Shown here: positions 49,856-59,983 of the stretch, in pieces | Layout of the letters: each line of letters begins with the position of its first letter | How positions within the stretch are numbered: the first letter of the stretch is position 1 | Assembly: GCF_021026295.1 (NCBI RefSeq) | Contig: NZ_JAJNDA010000002.1 | Location: forward strand, 124,001-188,000 | From: Actinomycetospora soli | GTDB lineage: Bacteria > Actinomycetota > Actinomycetes > Mycobacteriales > Pseudonocardiaceae | DNA length: 64,000 bases | Direction of reading: 5' to 3' | Notes under the pieces: model-generated | The model's database searches: none | Seen by the model: the letters and a program-made list of their open reading frames with translations, nothing else | Told to the model about the DNA's origin: nothing | Program-made: the position numbers and the translations under genes

Positions 49856-52411
49856 GTGACCGACGACCGTGAGCGCGGCGCCGGTCCCGGTGTCCCCGCG
49901 GCCCGGTCGCCGGAGACGGTGCGGACCGGGCCGCCGTCGGTGCCCACCCGGGTCGTCGTCGGGGACACCGCGGCCGACCGGCGCGGCGGGGTCGCGCCGA
50001 CGATGGTGCCGCTCGCCCGCAAGCGCCCGGGTCGGCGCAGCCTGCGCCCCGCGGGCGCGACCGCCGAGACCGAGCCGATGCGCGACCTCGTCGCGGCCGC
50101 CGCTGCGGCGGACGAGCCCGCGTCGGCTCCGGCGGCTCCGGCGGGTCCGGCGGGCCCGTCCGAGGCTCCCACCGTCCGGACTGCCGCGCCCGCCGTCGGG
50201 ACGCCGGCCCCGGCCCCCGGTCCGGCCGCGGCCCCGCGAGAGGCACACCAGGCAGGCCCGGCGGCCCCGGAACCTGCCTCACGTGCACCTCGCGACACCG
50301 CCCCGGCGCCCGCGCCCGCCGCGCCACCGGCCGCGCCACCCGCCGTCGGGAAGCCCGCCCCGCCGACCCCACCGCGAGAGGCACACCAGGCAGGCCCGGC
50401 GGCCCCGGAACCTGCCTCACGTGCACCTCGCGACACCGCCCCGGCGCCCACGAAGCCGGCTCCACCGCGAGAGGGACACCAGGCAGGCCCGGCGGCCCCC
50501 GAACCTGCCTCACGTACACCTCGCGACACCGCCCCGGCGCCCGCACCCGCCGCGGCCACCTCCTCACCGGCCGCGCCACCCGCCGTCGGGAAGCCGGCCC
50601 CGCCGACCCCACCGCGAGAGGCACACCAGGCAGCCCCGGCCGCCCCGGAACCTGCCTCACGTGCACCTCGCGACGCCGCCCCGCGCGCCGTCCTCGTGCC
50701 CGCCGACGCCGACGCGTCCGGGTTCGCCGCCACGTCGGCCGTGTTCGCCGGGGTCGGGGCGCGGATGCGCACCCGGGTCGGCCCGTGGACCTGGGCGCGG
50801 ACGCTGCGGCTGACGGCCGTCGCGATGTCGGCGGTCATCGTCCTGGTGTGCGGCGTCGCGTGGGGCGCGACGTCGTGGTTCGAGGCCGCCGTCCGGAAGA
50901 TCGGCGCCCTCGACCCGACGTCGACCGCGATCATCGACCCGGCCGCCCAGGCCGGGGACCAGAACTTCCTCGTGGTCGGCTCCGACACGCGGGTCGGCGC
51001 GCCGCCGAGCGAGGACGTCGGCGACGCCACCGACGTCCCGGGCGCGCGCTCCGACACCGTCATGATCGTCCACGTCCCCGCGAACCGGGCCCGGATGACC
51101 GTGGTCTCGTTCCCGCGCGACCTCGAGATCGACCGCCCCGCCTGCGAGCGGTGGGACTCGGTGTCCGGCGCGTACACCGGCCAGACGATCCCCCGCGCGC
51201 CCAAGGTCAAGCTGAACTCGGCGTACCAGGTCGGCGGGCCGCGCTGCGTGACGAAGGTGGTCCAGGAGCTCTCCGGGCTCGCCGTCAACCACTTCCTCGG
51301 TGTCGACTTCTCCGGGTTCAAGGACATGGTCGACGCCGTCGAGGGCGTCCCGGTCTGCCTCGAGAAGCCGATGCGCGACACCGTGCTCGGCACCGTCGTC
51401 CCCCGCGCCGGCACGTCGGTGCTCACCGGCGACCAGGCGCTGAACTTCGTCCGGGCCCGCCACGTCGTCGGTGACCCGACCAGCGACTACGGCCGCATCA
51501 ACCGCCAGCAGATCTTCCTCTCCGCGCTCCTGCGGCAGGCGCTGTCGGCGGGGACGCTGCTCGACGTCGGGAAGCTGCGCGCCCTGGTCGACGCGGTCGG
51601 GCGCTCCACCTACGGCGAGAACATCGAGGCCGCGCAGCTCCTCTCGCTCGGACAGTCGCTCTCCGGGCTCGACGCACGCGCGGTCACCTTCACGACGGTG
51701 CCCACCACGGGCGTCGCGAACGCCCGCGGCAACGAGGTCCTCCGCGTCGCCGAGGACCGCGCGCTGTTCGACGCGATCATCGACGACGCGCCGCTGCCGG
51801 GACAGCCCGGAGCGGCGCCCGTCGGGCCGCCCCCGGCGCCGCCGGTGCCCGCCGAGCGGGTCGCGCTGCGGCTCGTCGACGCCCGCTCCACCTCCGGCTA
51901 CGACGACGGCAGCGGCTACGGCGGTGGCTACGGCGGCTCCGCCACCGAGGTCAGCGCCTCCGGCGGCTCCCCCACCACCACGAACCGTCCCTCGGACGGC
52001 GGATCGGACGGCGGGTCGGACGGGGGCGACGGCGACGGCGGGTCCGGCGACGACGAGGGCTCCGGCTTCCGGCGGGACGTGAGCACCCAGCAGGGGCCGT
52101 CCGCGGGCTCGGTCGCCGGATCACTGCGCGGCTACGGGTTCACCGTCACCAGCGACGTCCGGGGCTCCAGCGCCGCCGCCGCGACCGACGGCCGCACCAC
52201 GATCCGCTTCACGCCCGACCAGGCGGGCGCGGCGGCGACCCTGCAGAAGGCCGTGCCCACCGCGGTGCTGACGCCACGCACCGACGGCACCGGCTCGCTC
52301 GTCCTCGAGCTCGGCGACGACTTCGACGGCCGGGTCGTCGACCCGGCCGCCCCGGCGCCCGCCTCCCCGCTGCCCGCGTTGGTCAACGCGGCGGACAGCA
52401 CGTGCCGTTGA
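49856..52411 (+). CDS. LytR-CpsA-Psr (LCP) cell-wall ligase with repeat-expanded N-terminus
   Basis: 851 residues, long for the family. An intracellular Pro/Ala-rich region (1-~310), one transmembrane helix LTAVAMSAVIVLVCGVAWGA (~315-335), the extracellular LCP domain (LVVGSDTR, SDTVMIVHVP, TVVSFPRDLEI, KLNSAYQVGGP, LNFVRARH, YGRINRQQ with the pyrophosphate-binding arginines), a Gly/Ser/Asp-rich linker and a LytR_C domain (RGYGFTVTSDVRGSSA ... VLELGDDF). LCP enzymes transfer polymers such as arabinogalactan to peptidoglycan. Four near-identical 20-residue inserts (REAHQAGPAAPEPASRAPRD) in the cytosolic part come from a DNA palindrome. Confidence 0.9.
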   Translation: MTDDRERGAGPGVPAARSPETVRTGPPSVPTRVVVGDTAADRRGGVAPTMVPLARKRPGRRSLRPAGATAETEPMRDLVAAAAAADEPASAPAAPAGPAGPSEAPTVRTAAPAVGTPAPAPGPAAAPREAHQAGPAAPEPASRAPRDTAPAPAPAAPPAAPPAVGKPAPPTPPREAHQAGPAAPEPASRAPRDTAPAPTKPAPPREGHQAGPAAPEPASRTPRDTAPAPAPAAATSSPAAPPAVGKPAPPTPPREAHQAAPAAPEPASRAPRDAAPRAVLVPADADASGFAATSAVFAGVGARMRTRVGPWTWARTLRLTAVAMSAVIVLVCGVAWGATSWFEAAVRKIGALDPTSTAIIDPAAQAGDQNFLVVGSDTRVGAPPSEDVGDATDVPGARSDTVMIVHVPANRARMTVVSFPRDLEIDRPACERWDSVSGAYTGQTIPRAPKVKLNSAYQVGGPRCVTKVVQELSGLAVNHFLGVDFSGFKDMVDAVEGVPVCLEKPMRDTVLGTVVPRAGTSVLTGDQALNFVRARHVVGDPTSDYGRINRQQIFLSALLRQALSAGTLLDVGKLRALVDAVGRSTYGENIEAAQLLSLGQSLSGLDARAVTFTTVPTTGVANARGNEVLRVAEDRALFDAIIDDAPLPGQPGAAPVGPPPAPPVPAERVALRLVDARSTSGYDDGSGYGGGYGGSATEVSASGGSPTTTNRPSDGGSDGGSDGGDGDGGSGDDEGSGFRRDVSTQQGPSAGSVAGSLRGYGFTVTSDVRGSSAAAATDGRTTIRFTPDQAGAAATLQKAVPTAVLTPRTDGTGSLVLELGDDFDGRVVDPAAPAPASPLPALVNAADSTCR
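50235..50672. repeat. Four in-frame 60-bp palindromic repeats inside the LCP gene
   Basis: Copies at 50235-50294, 50373-50432, 50466-50525 and 50613-50672. Each starts CGCGAG and ends CTCGCG with inner AGGCAG/CTGCCT arms. Length 60 keeps the frame. Codons inside (GCA, GAA, CCT, TCA, CGT) are unlike the rest of the gene. Copies 2 and 4 also share about 30 upstream bases. Confidence 0.85.
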
Positions 52412-52430
52412 CCAGCTCACATTCCGGGGC

Positions 52431-52485
52431 GTTCACCGCTGGTTCATGCGGGCGACGGGTGGCCGACCAGCCCTCCGCCTAGTCT
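52431..52485 (+). promoter_or_regulatory. PHO box and -10 of phoU
   Basis: Two 11-bp direct repeat units GTTCACCGCTG (52431-52441) and GTTCATGCGGG (52442-52452) fit the actinobacterial PhoP box. TAGTCT (52480-52485) is six bases before the ATG, so the phoU mRNA is probably leaderless. Confidence 0.7.
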
Positions 52486-52491
52486 GCGCGC

Positions 52492-53148
52492 ATGCGCGCG
52501 GCCTACCACGAGAAGCTCTCGTCGCTGAACGACGAGCTCGCCCAGATGTCCCTGTTGGCCGGCGAGGCCATGAAGAAGGCCACGAGCGCCCTGCTCGACG
52601 GTGACCTCGACCTGGCCGAGGAGGTCATCTCCTCCGACAACGAGATCGACGCGCTGCGGACCTCCGCCGAGGACCAGGCGTTCGGGCTGCTGGCCCTGCA
52701 GGCCCCGGTGGCGGGCGACCTGCGCTCGGTCATCGCGGCCATCCACTCCGCCGGCGACCTCGAGCGCATGGGCGACCTGGCCCTGCACGTCGCGAAGGCC
52801 GCCCGCCGGCGCCACCCCGACCTCGTGCTCCCGCAGGAGGTCGCTCCCTACTTCGCCGAGATGGGCCGTGTCGCGCTCGACCTTGCGCAGGACGCGCGCC
52901 GGGTGATCCTCGACCGCGACATCGAGCTCGCGTTCACCATGGAGTCCGACGACGACGCCATGGACGACCTCCACCGTCACCTGTTCACCGTGATGATGAA
53001 CAAGGACTGGCCGCACGGCGTCGCCCCGGCCGTCGACGTGACGCTGCTCGGCCGGTTCTACGAGCGCTTCGCCGACCACGCCGTCGCGGTCGCCCGCCGC
53101 GTCGTCTTCATGGTCACCGGCAAGATGCCGGACCCGCCGCTGGCCTGA
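52492..53148 (+). CDS. phoU: Phosphate transport regulator PhoU
   Basis: 218-residue tandem three-helix-bundle protein. Metal-binding helices show the repeated E/DxxxD pattern in [31 protein letters not shown] and [17 protein letters not shown], and second repeat [11 protein letters not shown] plus [14 protein letters not shown]. PhoU restrains the Pst transporter and the two-component phosphate sensor. Separate from pst but facing it, unlike the E. coli order, which is usual in actinobacteria. Confidence 0.94.
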   Translation: MRAAYHEKLSSLNDELAQMSLLAGEAMKKATSALLDGDLDLAEEVISSDNEIDALRTSAEDQAFGLLALQAPVAGDLRSVIAAIHSAGDLERMGDLALHVAKAARRRHPDLVLPQEVAPYFAEMGRVALDLAQDARRVILDRDIELAFTMESDDDAMDDLHRHLFTVMMNKDWPHGVAPAVDVTLLGRFYERFADHAVAVARRVVFMVTGKMPDPPLA

Positions 53149-53160
53149 TCCTCTTCCGCC

Positions 53161-53210
53161 GACGCACGGGTCGTTCGTGCCCATCGGGGCCACGAAACGA
53201 CCCGTGCGTC
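53161..53210. repeat. 19/20-bp inverted repeat with one bulge
   Basis: 53161-53179 and 53191-53210 are complementary except for one extra A; the loop itself contains GCCC/GGGGC pairing. It sits just past phoU and before the pst terminator and looks like an extragenic palindrome or the phoU terminator. Confidence 0.6.
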
Positions 53211-53240
53211 CGACCGAGGGGCCACCCGGAGCGCCCACGA

Positions 53241-53287
53241 ACGACGACGGGCCCTGCCGCACCCGGTGCGGCAGGGCCCGTCGTCGT
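53241..53287 (-). terminator. 22-bp hairpin after pstB
   Basis: Perfect arms 53241-53262 and 53266-53287 with a three-base loop begin ten bases beyond the pstB stop. The stem is very stable and can act on both strands between convergent phoU and pstB. Confidence 0.75.
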
Positions 53288-53296
53288 GCAGGCAGC

Positions 53297-54073
53297 TCAG
53301 CCGAAGCGGCCGGAGATGTAGTCCTCGGTCTCGCGCTCGGTCGGGTTCGAGAAGATCTTCTCGGTGTCGTCGATCTCCACGAGGTGCCCCGGCTTGCCGG
53401 TGGCCTCGAGGTTGAAGAACGCCGTCTGGTCGCTCACCCGCGCGGCCTGCTGCATGTTGTGGGTGACGATGACGATCGTGTAGTCCTTCTTGAGGTCGCC
53501 GATCAGGTCCTCGATCGCGAGCGTCGAGATCGGGTCCAGGGCCGAGCAGGGCTCGTCCATGAGCAGCACGTCGGGCTGCACGGCGATCGCGCGGGCGATG
53601 CAGAGCCGCTGCTGCTGACCGCCGGAGAGGCCGCCGCCGGGCTTGTCGAGCCGGCCGGAGACCTCCTTCCAGAGGTTCGCGCCGCGCAGCGAGGCCTCGC
53701 AGACCTCGTCGAGCTTCTTCTTGTCCCGCACGCCCTGCAGCTTCAGCCCGGCGACGACGTTGTCGCGGATGGACATCGTCGGGAACGGGTTCGGGCGCTG
53801 GAAGACCATGCCGATGGTGCGGCGCACGGCCACGGCGTCGGAGCCGCGGGCGTAGATGTCCTCGCCGTCGAGCTGGATCTGGCCCTCGACGCGCGCGCCG
53901 GGGATCTCCTCGTGCATGCGGTTGAGGGTCCGCAGCACCGTCGACTTGCCGCAGCCCGACGGCCCGATGAACGAGGTGACGCTGCGCGGCGGGACGGAGA
54001 GGTTGACGTTCTGCACGGCGTGGAAGTCGCCGTAGTAGATGTCGACGTCCTTGAGGTCGAGACGCTTGGCCAC
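53297..54073 (-). CDS. pstB: Phosphate ABC transporter ATP-binding protein
   Basis: 258 residues, full length. Walker [19 protein letters not shown]-loop [12 protein letters not shown], signature [16 protein letters not shown], Walker [15 protein letters not shown]-loop [19 protein letters not shown] 54073 lies eight bases after pstA. Energises high-affinity phosphate import. Confidence 0.97.
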   Translation of the reverse strand: MAKRLDLKDVDIYYGDFHAVQNVNLSVPPRSVTSFIGPSGCGKSTVLRTLNRMHEEIPGARVEGQIQLDGEDIYARGSDAVAVRRTIGMVFQRPNPFPTMSIRDNVVAGLKLQGVRDKKKLDEVCEASLRGANLWKEVSGRLDKPGGGLSGGQQQRLCIARAIAVQPDVLLMDEPCSALDPISTLAIEDLIGDLKKDYTIVIVTHNMQQAARVSDQTAFFNLEATGKPGHLVEIDDTEKIFSNPTERETEDYISGRFG

Positions 54074-54081
54074 GATGGTCC

Positions 54082-54993
54082 TTACTTCGAGATCGCCGAG
54101 TAGCGGGAGATGAGGCTGGCCGCGAGCTGGAAGAGCATCACGATCAGGATCAGCGTCAGCGCGCCGCCCCAGATGCGGAGCTGGCCGGCGGCCGACGGGT
54201 TCGTCGAGAGCTCGGTGTAGATGAGCAGCGGCAGCGAGGCCTGGTTGCCCTCGAACGGGTTGAAGTTGATCGCCCGGGCGTAGCCGACGAGCACCAGGAC
54301 CGGCGCGGTCTCGCCCATCACGCGGGCGAACGCCAGCATGACGCCGGTGATCGTGCCGGAGAGGGCGGTCGGCAGCACGATCCGCAGGATCGTCTTCCAC
54401 TTCGGGATGCCCAGCGCGTACGACGCCTCGCGCAGCTCGTCGGGCACGAGGCGCAGCATCTCCTCGGTGTTCCGGATGACCACCGGCAGCATCAGCAGCA
54501 CCAGGGCCAGGCCGACGAGGAAGCCGCTCTGCTCCAGGCCGACGATCGAGACGAAGAGCGCGAAGATGAACAGCGCCGCCACGATCGACGGGACACCCGA
54601 GAGGATGTCGACCATGAAGCTCGTGGTCTTCGCGAGCCGGCCGCGGCCGTACTCGACGAGGTAGACCGCGGCGAGGATGCCGACCGGCACCGCGATCACG
54701 CCGGAGATCACGGCCTGGACCAGGGTGCCGACGATGGCGTGGTAGACGCCGCCGCGGACCTCGTCGGGCGTGACGCCGGAGAGCGACCGGGTCCACCAGT
54801 CGGCGGAGACGATCGCCGGGAAGCCCTTGATCAGCACGCTGACCAGCAGCCACACCAGCGGGATCACGGCGATCAGGAAGGCCAGCGAGACCAGGACGGT
54901 CGCGAGACGGTCCTTGATCTTCCGGGCGGTGGAGACGTTGCGGAACGTGGCCGGCGCGGCCGGACGCTCCGGGGCGTCGAGTGCGGCGCTCAT
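54082..54993 (-). CDS. pstA: Phosphate ABC transporter permease PstA
   Basis: 303 residues, six membrane helices. The cytosolic coupling loop is [30 protein letters not shown], with [10 protein letters not shown] and the periplasmic segments typical of PstA. ATG overlaps the TGA of pstC by one base. Confidence 0.96.
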   Translation of the reverse strand: MSAALDAPERPAAPATFRNVSTARKIKDRLATVLVSLAFLIAVIPLVWLLVSVLIKGFPAIVSADWWTRSLSGVTPDEVRGGVYHAIVGTLVQAVISGVIAVPVGILAAVYLVEYGRGRLAKTTSFMVDILSGVPSIVAALFIFALFVSIVGLEQSGFLVGLALVLLMLPVVIRNTEEMLRLVPDELREASYALGIPKWKTILRIVLPTALSGTITGVMLAFARVMGETAPVLVLVGYARAINFNPFEGNQASLPLLIYTELSTNPSAAGQLRIWGGALTLILIVMLFQLAASLISRYSAISK

Positions 54994-56078
54994 CAGCCGT
55001 TCACCTTCCCGCCCGCCACCACGCGGGCGATCGCGTTGACCACGAAGGTCAGGACGAACAGCACCAGGCCCGCCGAGATGTAGGCGCCGGTGGGCAGCGG
55101 CTGGCTGAACTCGGAGGCCGCGGAGGCGATCAGCGAGGCGAACGTGTACCCGCCGTCGAACAGGCTGCCGGTCGACGGCGAGGTCGCCGCGCGGATCACC
55201 AGCAGCACCGCGATCGTCTCGCCCAGCGCCCGGCCGAGACCGAGCATCGAGGCCGCGATGAACCCGCTGCGCCCGTAGGGCAGCACGGCCATCCGGATGA
55301 CCTCCCAGCGCGTGGCGCCGAGCGCCTGGGCCGCCTCGACCTGGAAGCGGGGGGTCTGGGCGAACACCTCGCGGGTGGTCGCCGTGATGATCGGCAGGAT
55401 CATGATCGCGAGGACGATCCCGCCCGTGAAGATCGTGCCCGTGAGCACCGGCAGGTTGCCCGGCGCGAACAGGAAGAACCAGCCGAGGTAGGTCTGGAGG
55501 AACGCGGCGAACGGCTCGATCGCCGGGGCGAGCACGAGGATGCCCCAGAGACCGAACACGATCGACGGCACCGCCGCGAGCAGGCCGATCACGTACGAGA
55601 ACGGCTGCGCGAGACGCGGTGGCGTGTACTGCGTCAGGAACAGCGCGATGCCCATGCCGATCGGCATCGCGATGACGAGGGCCATCAGCGACGACAGCAG
55701 CGTGACCACGAGCAGGTCACGGATGCCGAAGCGCAGGTTGGCCGCGTCGGTGGTGACGAACTCGGGGCTCGTCAGGAAGTTCGCGTTGTTGGCCAGCAGC
55801 GACGGGACGGCCTGGACGACCAGGAAGAGGCCGATCAGGGCGATCGCCGCGACGACGACGAGGCCGGAGCCGGTGGTGAGCCCGCGGAACACACGCTCAC
55901 CGGTACCGCCGGAGGTCGTCCGGCCGGGGTCCGTGGCGGTGGGCTGGGTGTCGGTCACGGTGGACATGGTGGCCGATCCGGTCGGACGACCCCGGGTCTC
56001 GGGGTCGTCCGACGGGGCCCGCTCTGTGGTGCGCTCGCTCACGGTGTTCGCATCCGCCTCGTCGCCGTCGGGGGTCAC
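54993..56078 (-). CDS. pstC: Phosphate ABC transporter permease PstC
   Basis: Up to 361 residues. A hydrophilic N-terminus is followed by six membrane helices with the EAA loop [34 protein letters not shown]. Either GTG 56078 or ATG 55967 may start it; neither has a strong ribosome site, and the extra 37 residues are low-complexity. Confidence 0.94.
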   Translation of the reverse strand: MTPDGDEADANTVSERTTERAPSDDPETRGRPTGSATMSTVTDTQPTATDPGRTTSGGTGERVFRGLTTGSGLVVVAAIALIGLFLVVQAVPSLLANNANFLTSPEFVTTDAANLRFGIRDLLVVTLLSSLMALVIAMPIGMGIALFLTQYTPPRLAQPFSYVIGLLAAVPSIVFGLWGILVLAPAIEPFAAFLQTYLGWFFLFAPGNLPVLTGTIFTGGIVLAIMILPIITATTREVFAQTPRFQVEAAQALGATRWEVIRMAVLPYGRSGFIAASMLGLGRALGETIAVLLVIRAATSPSTGSLFDGGYTFASLIASAASEFSQPLPTGAYISAGLVLFVLTFVVNAIARVVAGGKVNG

Positions 56079-56109
56079 GCGTCTGTCGATCTGCCGTCGA
56101 TCCCGGGGA

Positions 56110-57213
56110 TCAGGAGATCGCGTTGATGGAGGTGGTCAGGCGCTGCTTGAACGCGTCCGGGATCGGCACGTAGCCGCCGGCGGTCAGCGTGCCCTGGGCC
56201 TGGGGCGACAGGGCGGTCTGCAGGAACGCCTTCACGGCCTGCCCGGTCTGCGGGTCGGCGTACTTGGTGCAGACGATCTCGTAGGTCGCCAGCGCGATCG
56301 GGTAGGCGCCCGGGGTGGTGGTCTTGTAGAGGCTGTTCAGGTCGAGGGTCAGGTCGTTGCCCTGCCCGGTGACCTGCACGGCGTCGATCGCCTTCGCCAC
56401 GTTGTCGGTGGACAGCGCGACCGGCTGGCCGCCGCCCGAGTTGATGATCTGCGCGGCCGGGAGCTGGGCCTTCTGCGCGAAGGACGCCTCGACGTAGCCG
56501 ATCGAGTTCGGGGTGTTCTTGGTGGCGTCGGTGACGCCCTGCGAGCCGCGGGCGCCCGCGCCGACGCCGCCGTTGAACGTCTGGGTCGCCTGCTTGCCGT
56601 AGGCGTTGTTCGACGCGGCGTTCAGGTAGGTCTGGAAGTTCTGCGTGGTGCCCGACTCGTCGGAGCGGAAGTTCACGACGATCGGCGCGGCCGGCAGGGT
56701 CTTGCCCTGGTTGAGGGCCGCGATCCGCGGGTCGTTCCAGGTGGTGATCTGGCCGTTGAAGATCGCGGCGACCGTGGCGCCGTCGAGGGCCAGGTCGGTC
56801 ACGCCGGGCACGTTGTAGGCGACGGCGATCGGGCCGAAGACCAGCGGCAGGTTCAGCGCCGGGGAGGCGCAGCGCTGCTGGGCGCGCTGGGCCTCGTCGG
56901 CCTTCAGCGCGGAGTCGGAACCCGCGAAGTCGGTCTGGCCGCCGATGAACTCGTTGCGCCCCGCGCCGGAGCCGCTGGCGGTGTAGTTCACGGTCTGGCC
57001 GTTGCAGGTCTGCTCGAACGTGTTGACGAAGCCGGTCAGGGCGTTCGCCTGGGCCGTCGAGCCGCTCGCGCGCAGGTCCTGCTTGCCGCCGCAGGTGACC
57101 CCGGACGCCTGCTCGGTGGAGCCGCCGGAGTTGTCGTCACTGCCGCACGCGCTGAACAGGAGCGCCCCGGCCGCGATCAGACCGACCGCCGCTGCGCGCC
57201 GCTGGAACCTCAC
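56110..57213 (-). CDS. pstS: Phosphate-binding lipoprotein PstS
   Basis: 367 residues. Signal peptide [21 protein letters not shown] with lipobox FSAC; then the phosphate-binding residues in [31 protein letters not shown] and [15 protein letters not shown] 57213 follows GGGAGA and is preferred over an ORF start at 57267. First gene of pstSCAB. Confidence 0.96.
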   Translation of the reverse strand: MRFQRRAAAVGLIAAGALLFSACGSDDNSGGSTEQASGVTCGGKQDLRASGSTAQANALTGFVNTFEQTCNGQTVNYTASGSGAGRNEFIGGQTDFAGSDSALKADEAQRAQQRCASPALNLPLVFGPIAVAYNVPGVTDLALDGATVAAIFNGQITTWNDPRIAALNQGKTLPAAPIVVNFRSDESGTTQNFQTYLNAASNNAYGKQATQTFNGGVGAGARGSQGVTDATKNTPNSIGYVEASFAQKAQLPAAQIINSGGGQPVALSTDNVAKAIDAVQVTGQGNDLTLDLNSLYKTTTPGAYPIALATYEIVCTKYADPQTGQAVKAFLQTALSPQAQGTLTAGGYVPIPDAFKQRLTTSINAIS

Positions 57214-57302
57214 AGAGATCTCCCGTCTCGTCCTCGGTGCCGGCCGCCGTGTCGACGATCCGGGCATTCCGGCCGCCGAACGGATACGTGACGGCCGGAC
57301 GC

Positions 57303-57359
57303 GGACATTAGGCAGCCGGGATGGACGACTCCGGGTGAGCAGGTGAACGCGAGGTGAAC
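57303..57359 (-). promoter_or_regulatory. PHO box and -10 of pstS
   Basis: On the minus strand two GTTCACC units start 11 bp apart (57359-57353 and 57348-57342), the PhoP direct repeat. TAATGT (57308-57303) lies at the right distance as a -10. Confidence 0.75.
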
Positions 57360-57489
57360 AGGGTCGCCGGGGACCACCGGAACGGGTTGATGCTGGTCAC
57401 ACCACGTGTCGGTGTATGCGGACCGTGATTGAACGTTCACCTGTCGCCGTCGGGTGACCGCCAGGTGGCCGGGAGGTGTCGCGCGACGA

Positions 57490-58413
57490 TCAGCGCGACG
57501 GCAGACGGTAGGACACGTCCGTCGCGTCCACCTCGAACCCCAGGTGCCGGTAGGTCGCGACCGCGGGGGCGTTGTCGGCCTCGACGTAGAGGATCACCTC
57601 GTCGAGCCCGCGGCCCGCGAGGTGGTGCAGCCCCGCGAGGGTCAGGGCGCCGCCGAGACCTCGCCCCTGGGCGTCGGGGTCGACGCCCACCACGTAGACC
57701 TCGCCGACCGGCCCGTCGTCCGCCCGGGCGCCGTCGGGGTGGCGCTTGGTCCAGTGGAAGCCGAGCAGCCGGCCCGTCGCGTCCTCGCGCGCCAGCAGGA
57801 AGCCCGCCGCGTCGAACCACGGCTCCTGCTCGCGGCGCCGCACGTCGTCCGCCGTCATGCCGCCCTGCTCCGGGTGCCAGGCGAACGCGCGGGCGTTGAC
57901 CGCGACGACGTCGTCCTCGTCGCGACCGGGCTCGAACGCCACGATCGACACGCCGTCGACGGGTCGCCGGTCGGGCAACGGTCCGGCGCCGGACGGCCGG
58001 CGCATCATCCACAGCTCCCGCTCGCGCACCAGCCCCTCGCTCTCGGCGAGCTCCGCCGCACCGGGCCGGCCCCCGTGCGCCCAGGCGCGGATGCGGCCGG
58101 GCCGCGCGACGTCGTCGGCGGCGAGCGCCCGGGCGAGGGCCCGGCCGACCCCCTGCCGACGCGCGGTTGGGGCCACCCCGAGCTCGACCACGACGTCCTC
58201 GGGGTCGGCCACGTCGACGTGCGCCCACCCGAGGAGGGACCCGTCGTCGGACCGGGCGACGAGGTAGCGGCCGTGCCCGGTGGGCGTGGCCAGGTCGAGC
58301 AGGGTGGCCTCGGAGAACGCGGCCACGCCGTCGGCGCGCGCCAGGTCCGCGCCGAGGCGCCCCAGCTCCTCCCGCTCGGCCGGCGTCGGCTCGATCCACT
58401 GCGGCGTGATCAC
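57490..58413 (-). CDS. mshD: Mycothiol synthase (acetyl-CoA:Cys-GlcN-Ins acetyltransferase)
   Basis: 307 residues with two GNAT domains. Domain 1: VVELGVAPTARRQGVGRALARALAADD; domain 2: VYVVGVDPDAQGRGLGGALTLAGLHHL and LYVEADNAPAVATYRHLGFE. It performs the last step of mycothiol synthesis, the main low-molecular-weight thiol of actinobacteria. GTG 58413. 22 bp downstream of glnR. Confidence 0.93.
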   Translation of the reverse strand: MITPQWIEPTPAEREELGRLGADLARADGVAAFSEATLLDLATPTGHGRYLVARSDDGSLLGWAHVDVADPEDVVVELGVAPTARRQGVGRALARALAADDVARPGRIRAWAHGGRPGAAELAESEGLVRERELWMMRRPSGAGPLPDRRPVDGVSIVAFEPGRDEDDVVAVNARAFAWHPEQGGMTADDVRRREQEPWFDAAGFLLAREDATGRLLGFHWTKRHPDGARADDGPVGEVYVVGVDPDAQGRGLGGALTLAGLHHLAGRGLDEVILYVEADNAPAVATYRHLGFEVDATDVSYRLPSR

Positions 58414-58435
58414 ACCTCGAGACGGTACGCGCTGG

Positions 58436-59236
58436 TCAGACGCGTCCGGCCCACAGCGCCGGACGGACCACACGGTCGTCGTGCGACCCGGCCCCGGAGG
58501 GCTCCTCGTCGTCACCGGACTCGTCGAGCGCGAGCCCGCCCCGTCCGCCGTCGCCCCCGCCGAGCACCCCGCGCACCGGCCGGACGAACTTGTAGCCGAC
58601 GTTGCGCACGGTGCCGATCAGCTGCTCGTGCTCGGCGCCCAGCTTGGCGCGCAGGCGCCGCACGTGGACGTCGACCGTCCGGGTACCGCCGAAGAAGTCG
58701 TAGCCCCAGACCTCCTGCAGCAGCTGCGCCCGGGTGAACACCCGGCCGGCGTGCTGGGCGAGGTACTTGAGGAGCTCGAACTCCTTGTAGGTGAGGTCGA
58801 GCGGGCGGCCGCGCAGCCGGGCGGTGTACGTCCCCTCGTCGATGACCAGCTCGCCCAGGACCAGCGCGCCGTCGCCGCCGGCCGCGTCGGAGGAGCGGCG
58901 GGCGCGCAGCAGGCGCAGCCGGGCGTCGATCTCGGCCGGCCCGGCACCGGGCAGCAGCACCTCGTCCACGCCCCACTCGAGCGAGACGGCGACGAGGCCG
59001 CCCTCGGTGAGGACGGCGATCACCGGGACGTCGAGCCCGGTGGAGCCCAGGAGACGGCACAGGCTCCGGGCGGCGGCGAGGTCGTGGCGGGCGTCGACGA
59101 GGACGGCGTCGTGCGGTCCGGCGTCGAGCAGGGCGGCCACTTCGGGTGCGGCGGTGCGCAGCCCGTGGGGTAGCAGGGTCAACGACGGCAGCACTGACGT
59201 CGGTTCGGGGTCGGCGGTGAGCAGCAGCAGCTCCAC
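58436..59236 (-). CDS. glnR: Nitrogen response regulator GlnR
   Basis: 266 residues. The N-terminal receiver-like domain [17 protein letters not shown] ... [20 protein letters not shown] has the atypical phosphorylation site known for GlnR, and the C-terminus is a winged helix [51 protein letters not shown]. The receiver and DNA-binding parts match the GlnR branch rather than PhoP/MtrA. GTG 59236 follows GGAGGGAG. A C-terminal Gly/Ser/Asp tail of ~35 residues is extra. It controls nitrogen uptake and glutamine synthetase. Confidence 0.92.
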   Translation of the reverse strand: MELLLLTADPEPTSVLPSLTLLPHGLRTAAPEVAALLDAGPHDAVLVDARHDLAAARSLCRLLGSTGLDVPVIAVLTEGGLVAVSLEWGVDEVLLPGAGPAEIDARLRLLRARRSSDAAGGDGALVLGELVIDEGTYTARLRGRPLDLTYKEFELLKYLAQHAGRVFTRAQLLQEVWGYDFFGGTRTVDVHVRRLRAKLGAEHEQLIGTVRNVGYKFVRPVRGVLGGGDGGRGGLALDESGDDEEPSGAGSHDDRVVRPALWAGRV

Positions 59237-59413
59237 GCGAGTCTCCCTCCACAGTGGTGCCGGAACCTTAGCGCCGTTCACCGCGCCGTCACCCCGGCGC
59301 GCGTTGCATGTCACGTGGAGCCCGCGTGCGCCGGGCGGGAGGGCCACTGCCTACCGTGGGAGCGGGCGTGGACGGGCGGGTCCGCGACCGTGGTCGGAGA
59401 GGGGCTGGAGCGC

Positions 59414-59866
59414 ATGACGGCGGCCGTCGTCACCCTGGTGGTCATCCTCGCGCTCGGCGCGGTCGTCCTCGTGGTCGGGCTGCTGCTGCGCCGCCGCCAC
59501 CGCGCCCCCGAACCGCCCGCCGCGCAGGAGGGCGCCGTGCCCGCCCCGCGGCTGCCGGCCGACCTCGCCGCCCGTGACGGGAGCCTGGTCCTGCTCCAGA
59601 TCTCCGCGGCGTTCTGCACCCACTGCCGTGACACCCGCAGCGTCCTCGGCGACGTGGCCGCCGAGCTGCCGGGGCTGGTCCACCGCGACGTCGACCTCGC
59701 CGACCGCCCCGAGCTCGCACGGCTGCTCGGTGTCGCCCGCACGCCCACCACGCTGCTCGTCGACGGCCGGGGGTACGAGCTGCTCCGGGTCGACGGCGTG
59801 CCCCGCCGGGCCGCGCTGGTGACGGCGATCCAGCCCCACCTCGGCCGATCGAACGGTCACGGGTGA
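59414..59866 (+). CDS. Membrane-anchored thioredoxin-fold protein
   Basis: 150 residues. One N-terminal transmembrane helix (VVTLVVILALGAVVLVVGLLL), then a Pro/Arg linker and a thioredoxin fold with LLQISAAFCTHCRDTRSVL (redox CTHC) and the cis-Pro strand ARTPTTLLVDGRG. The domain could face the cytosol or outside; orientation is not clear. Common beside glnR and the rhodanese genes in actinobacteria. ATG 59414. Confidence 0.83.
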   Translation: MTAAVVTLVVILALGAVVLVVGLLLRRRHRAPEPPAAQEGAVPAPRLPADLAARDGSLVLLQISAAFCTHCRDTRSVLGDVAAELPGLVHRDVDLADRPELARLLGVARTPTTLLVDGRGYELLRVDGVPRRAALVTAIQPHLGRSNGHG

Positions 59867-59899
59867 CCTGTGCGGGTCGCTTTGGGTAGCGTGGCGCCC

Positions 59900-59983
59900 G
59901 TGGACGAGGGCCTGACACGGCGACGCGCAGTGGACCTGTGCCGCGTCGACAGCAGCCTGTGTCCGGGCGCCCGTCGCGCCTGA
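59900..59983 (+). CDS. Cysteine-regulation-type leader peptide
   Basis: 27-codon ORF, MDEGLTRRRAVDLCRVDSSLC followed by PGARRA. The LTRRRAVDLCRV core matches the actinobacterial leader peptides (LTxRxHVDLxR type) found upstream of sulfur genes such as rhodanese/sseC. GTG at 59900 is eight bases past TAGCGT, so it is probably leaderless. Two Cys codons (residues 14 and 21) could make translation sensitive to cysteinyl-tRNA. Confidence 0.75.
   Translation: MDEGLTRRRAVDLCRVDSSLCPGARRA

Noticed and set aside
50235..50672. CRISPR-like array
   Set aside because: Four repeats are irregularly spaced, lie within an open reading frame and preserve it; no spacers of constant length and no cas genes.
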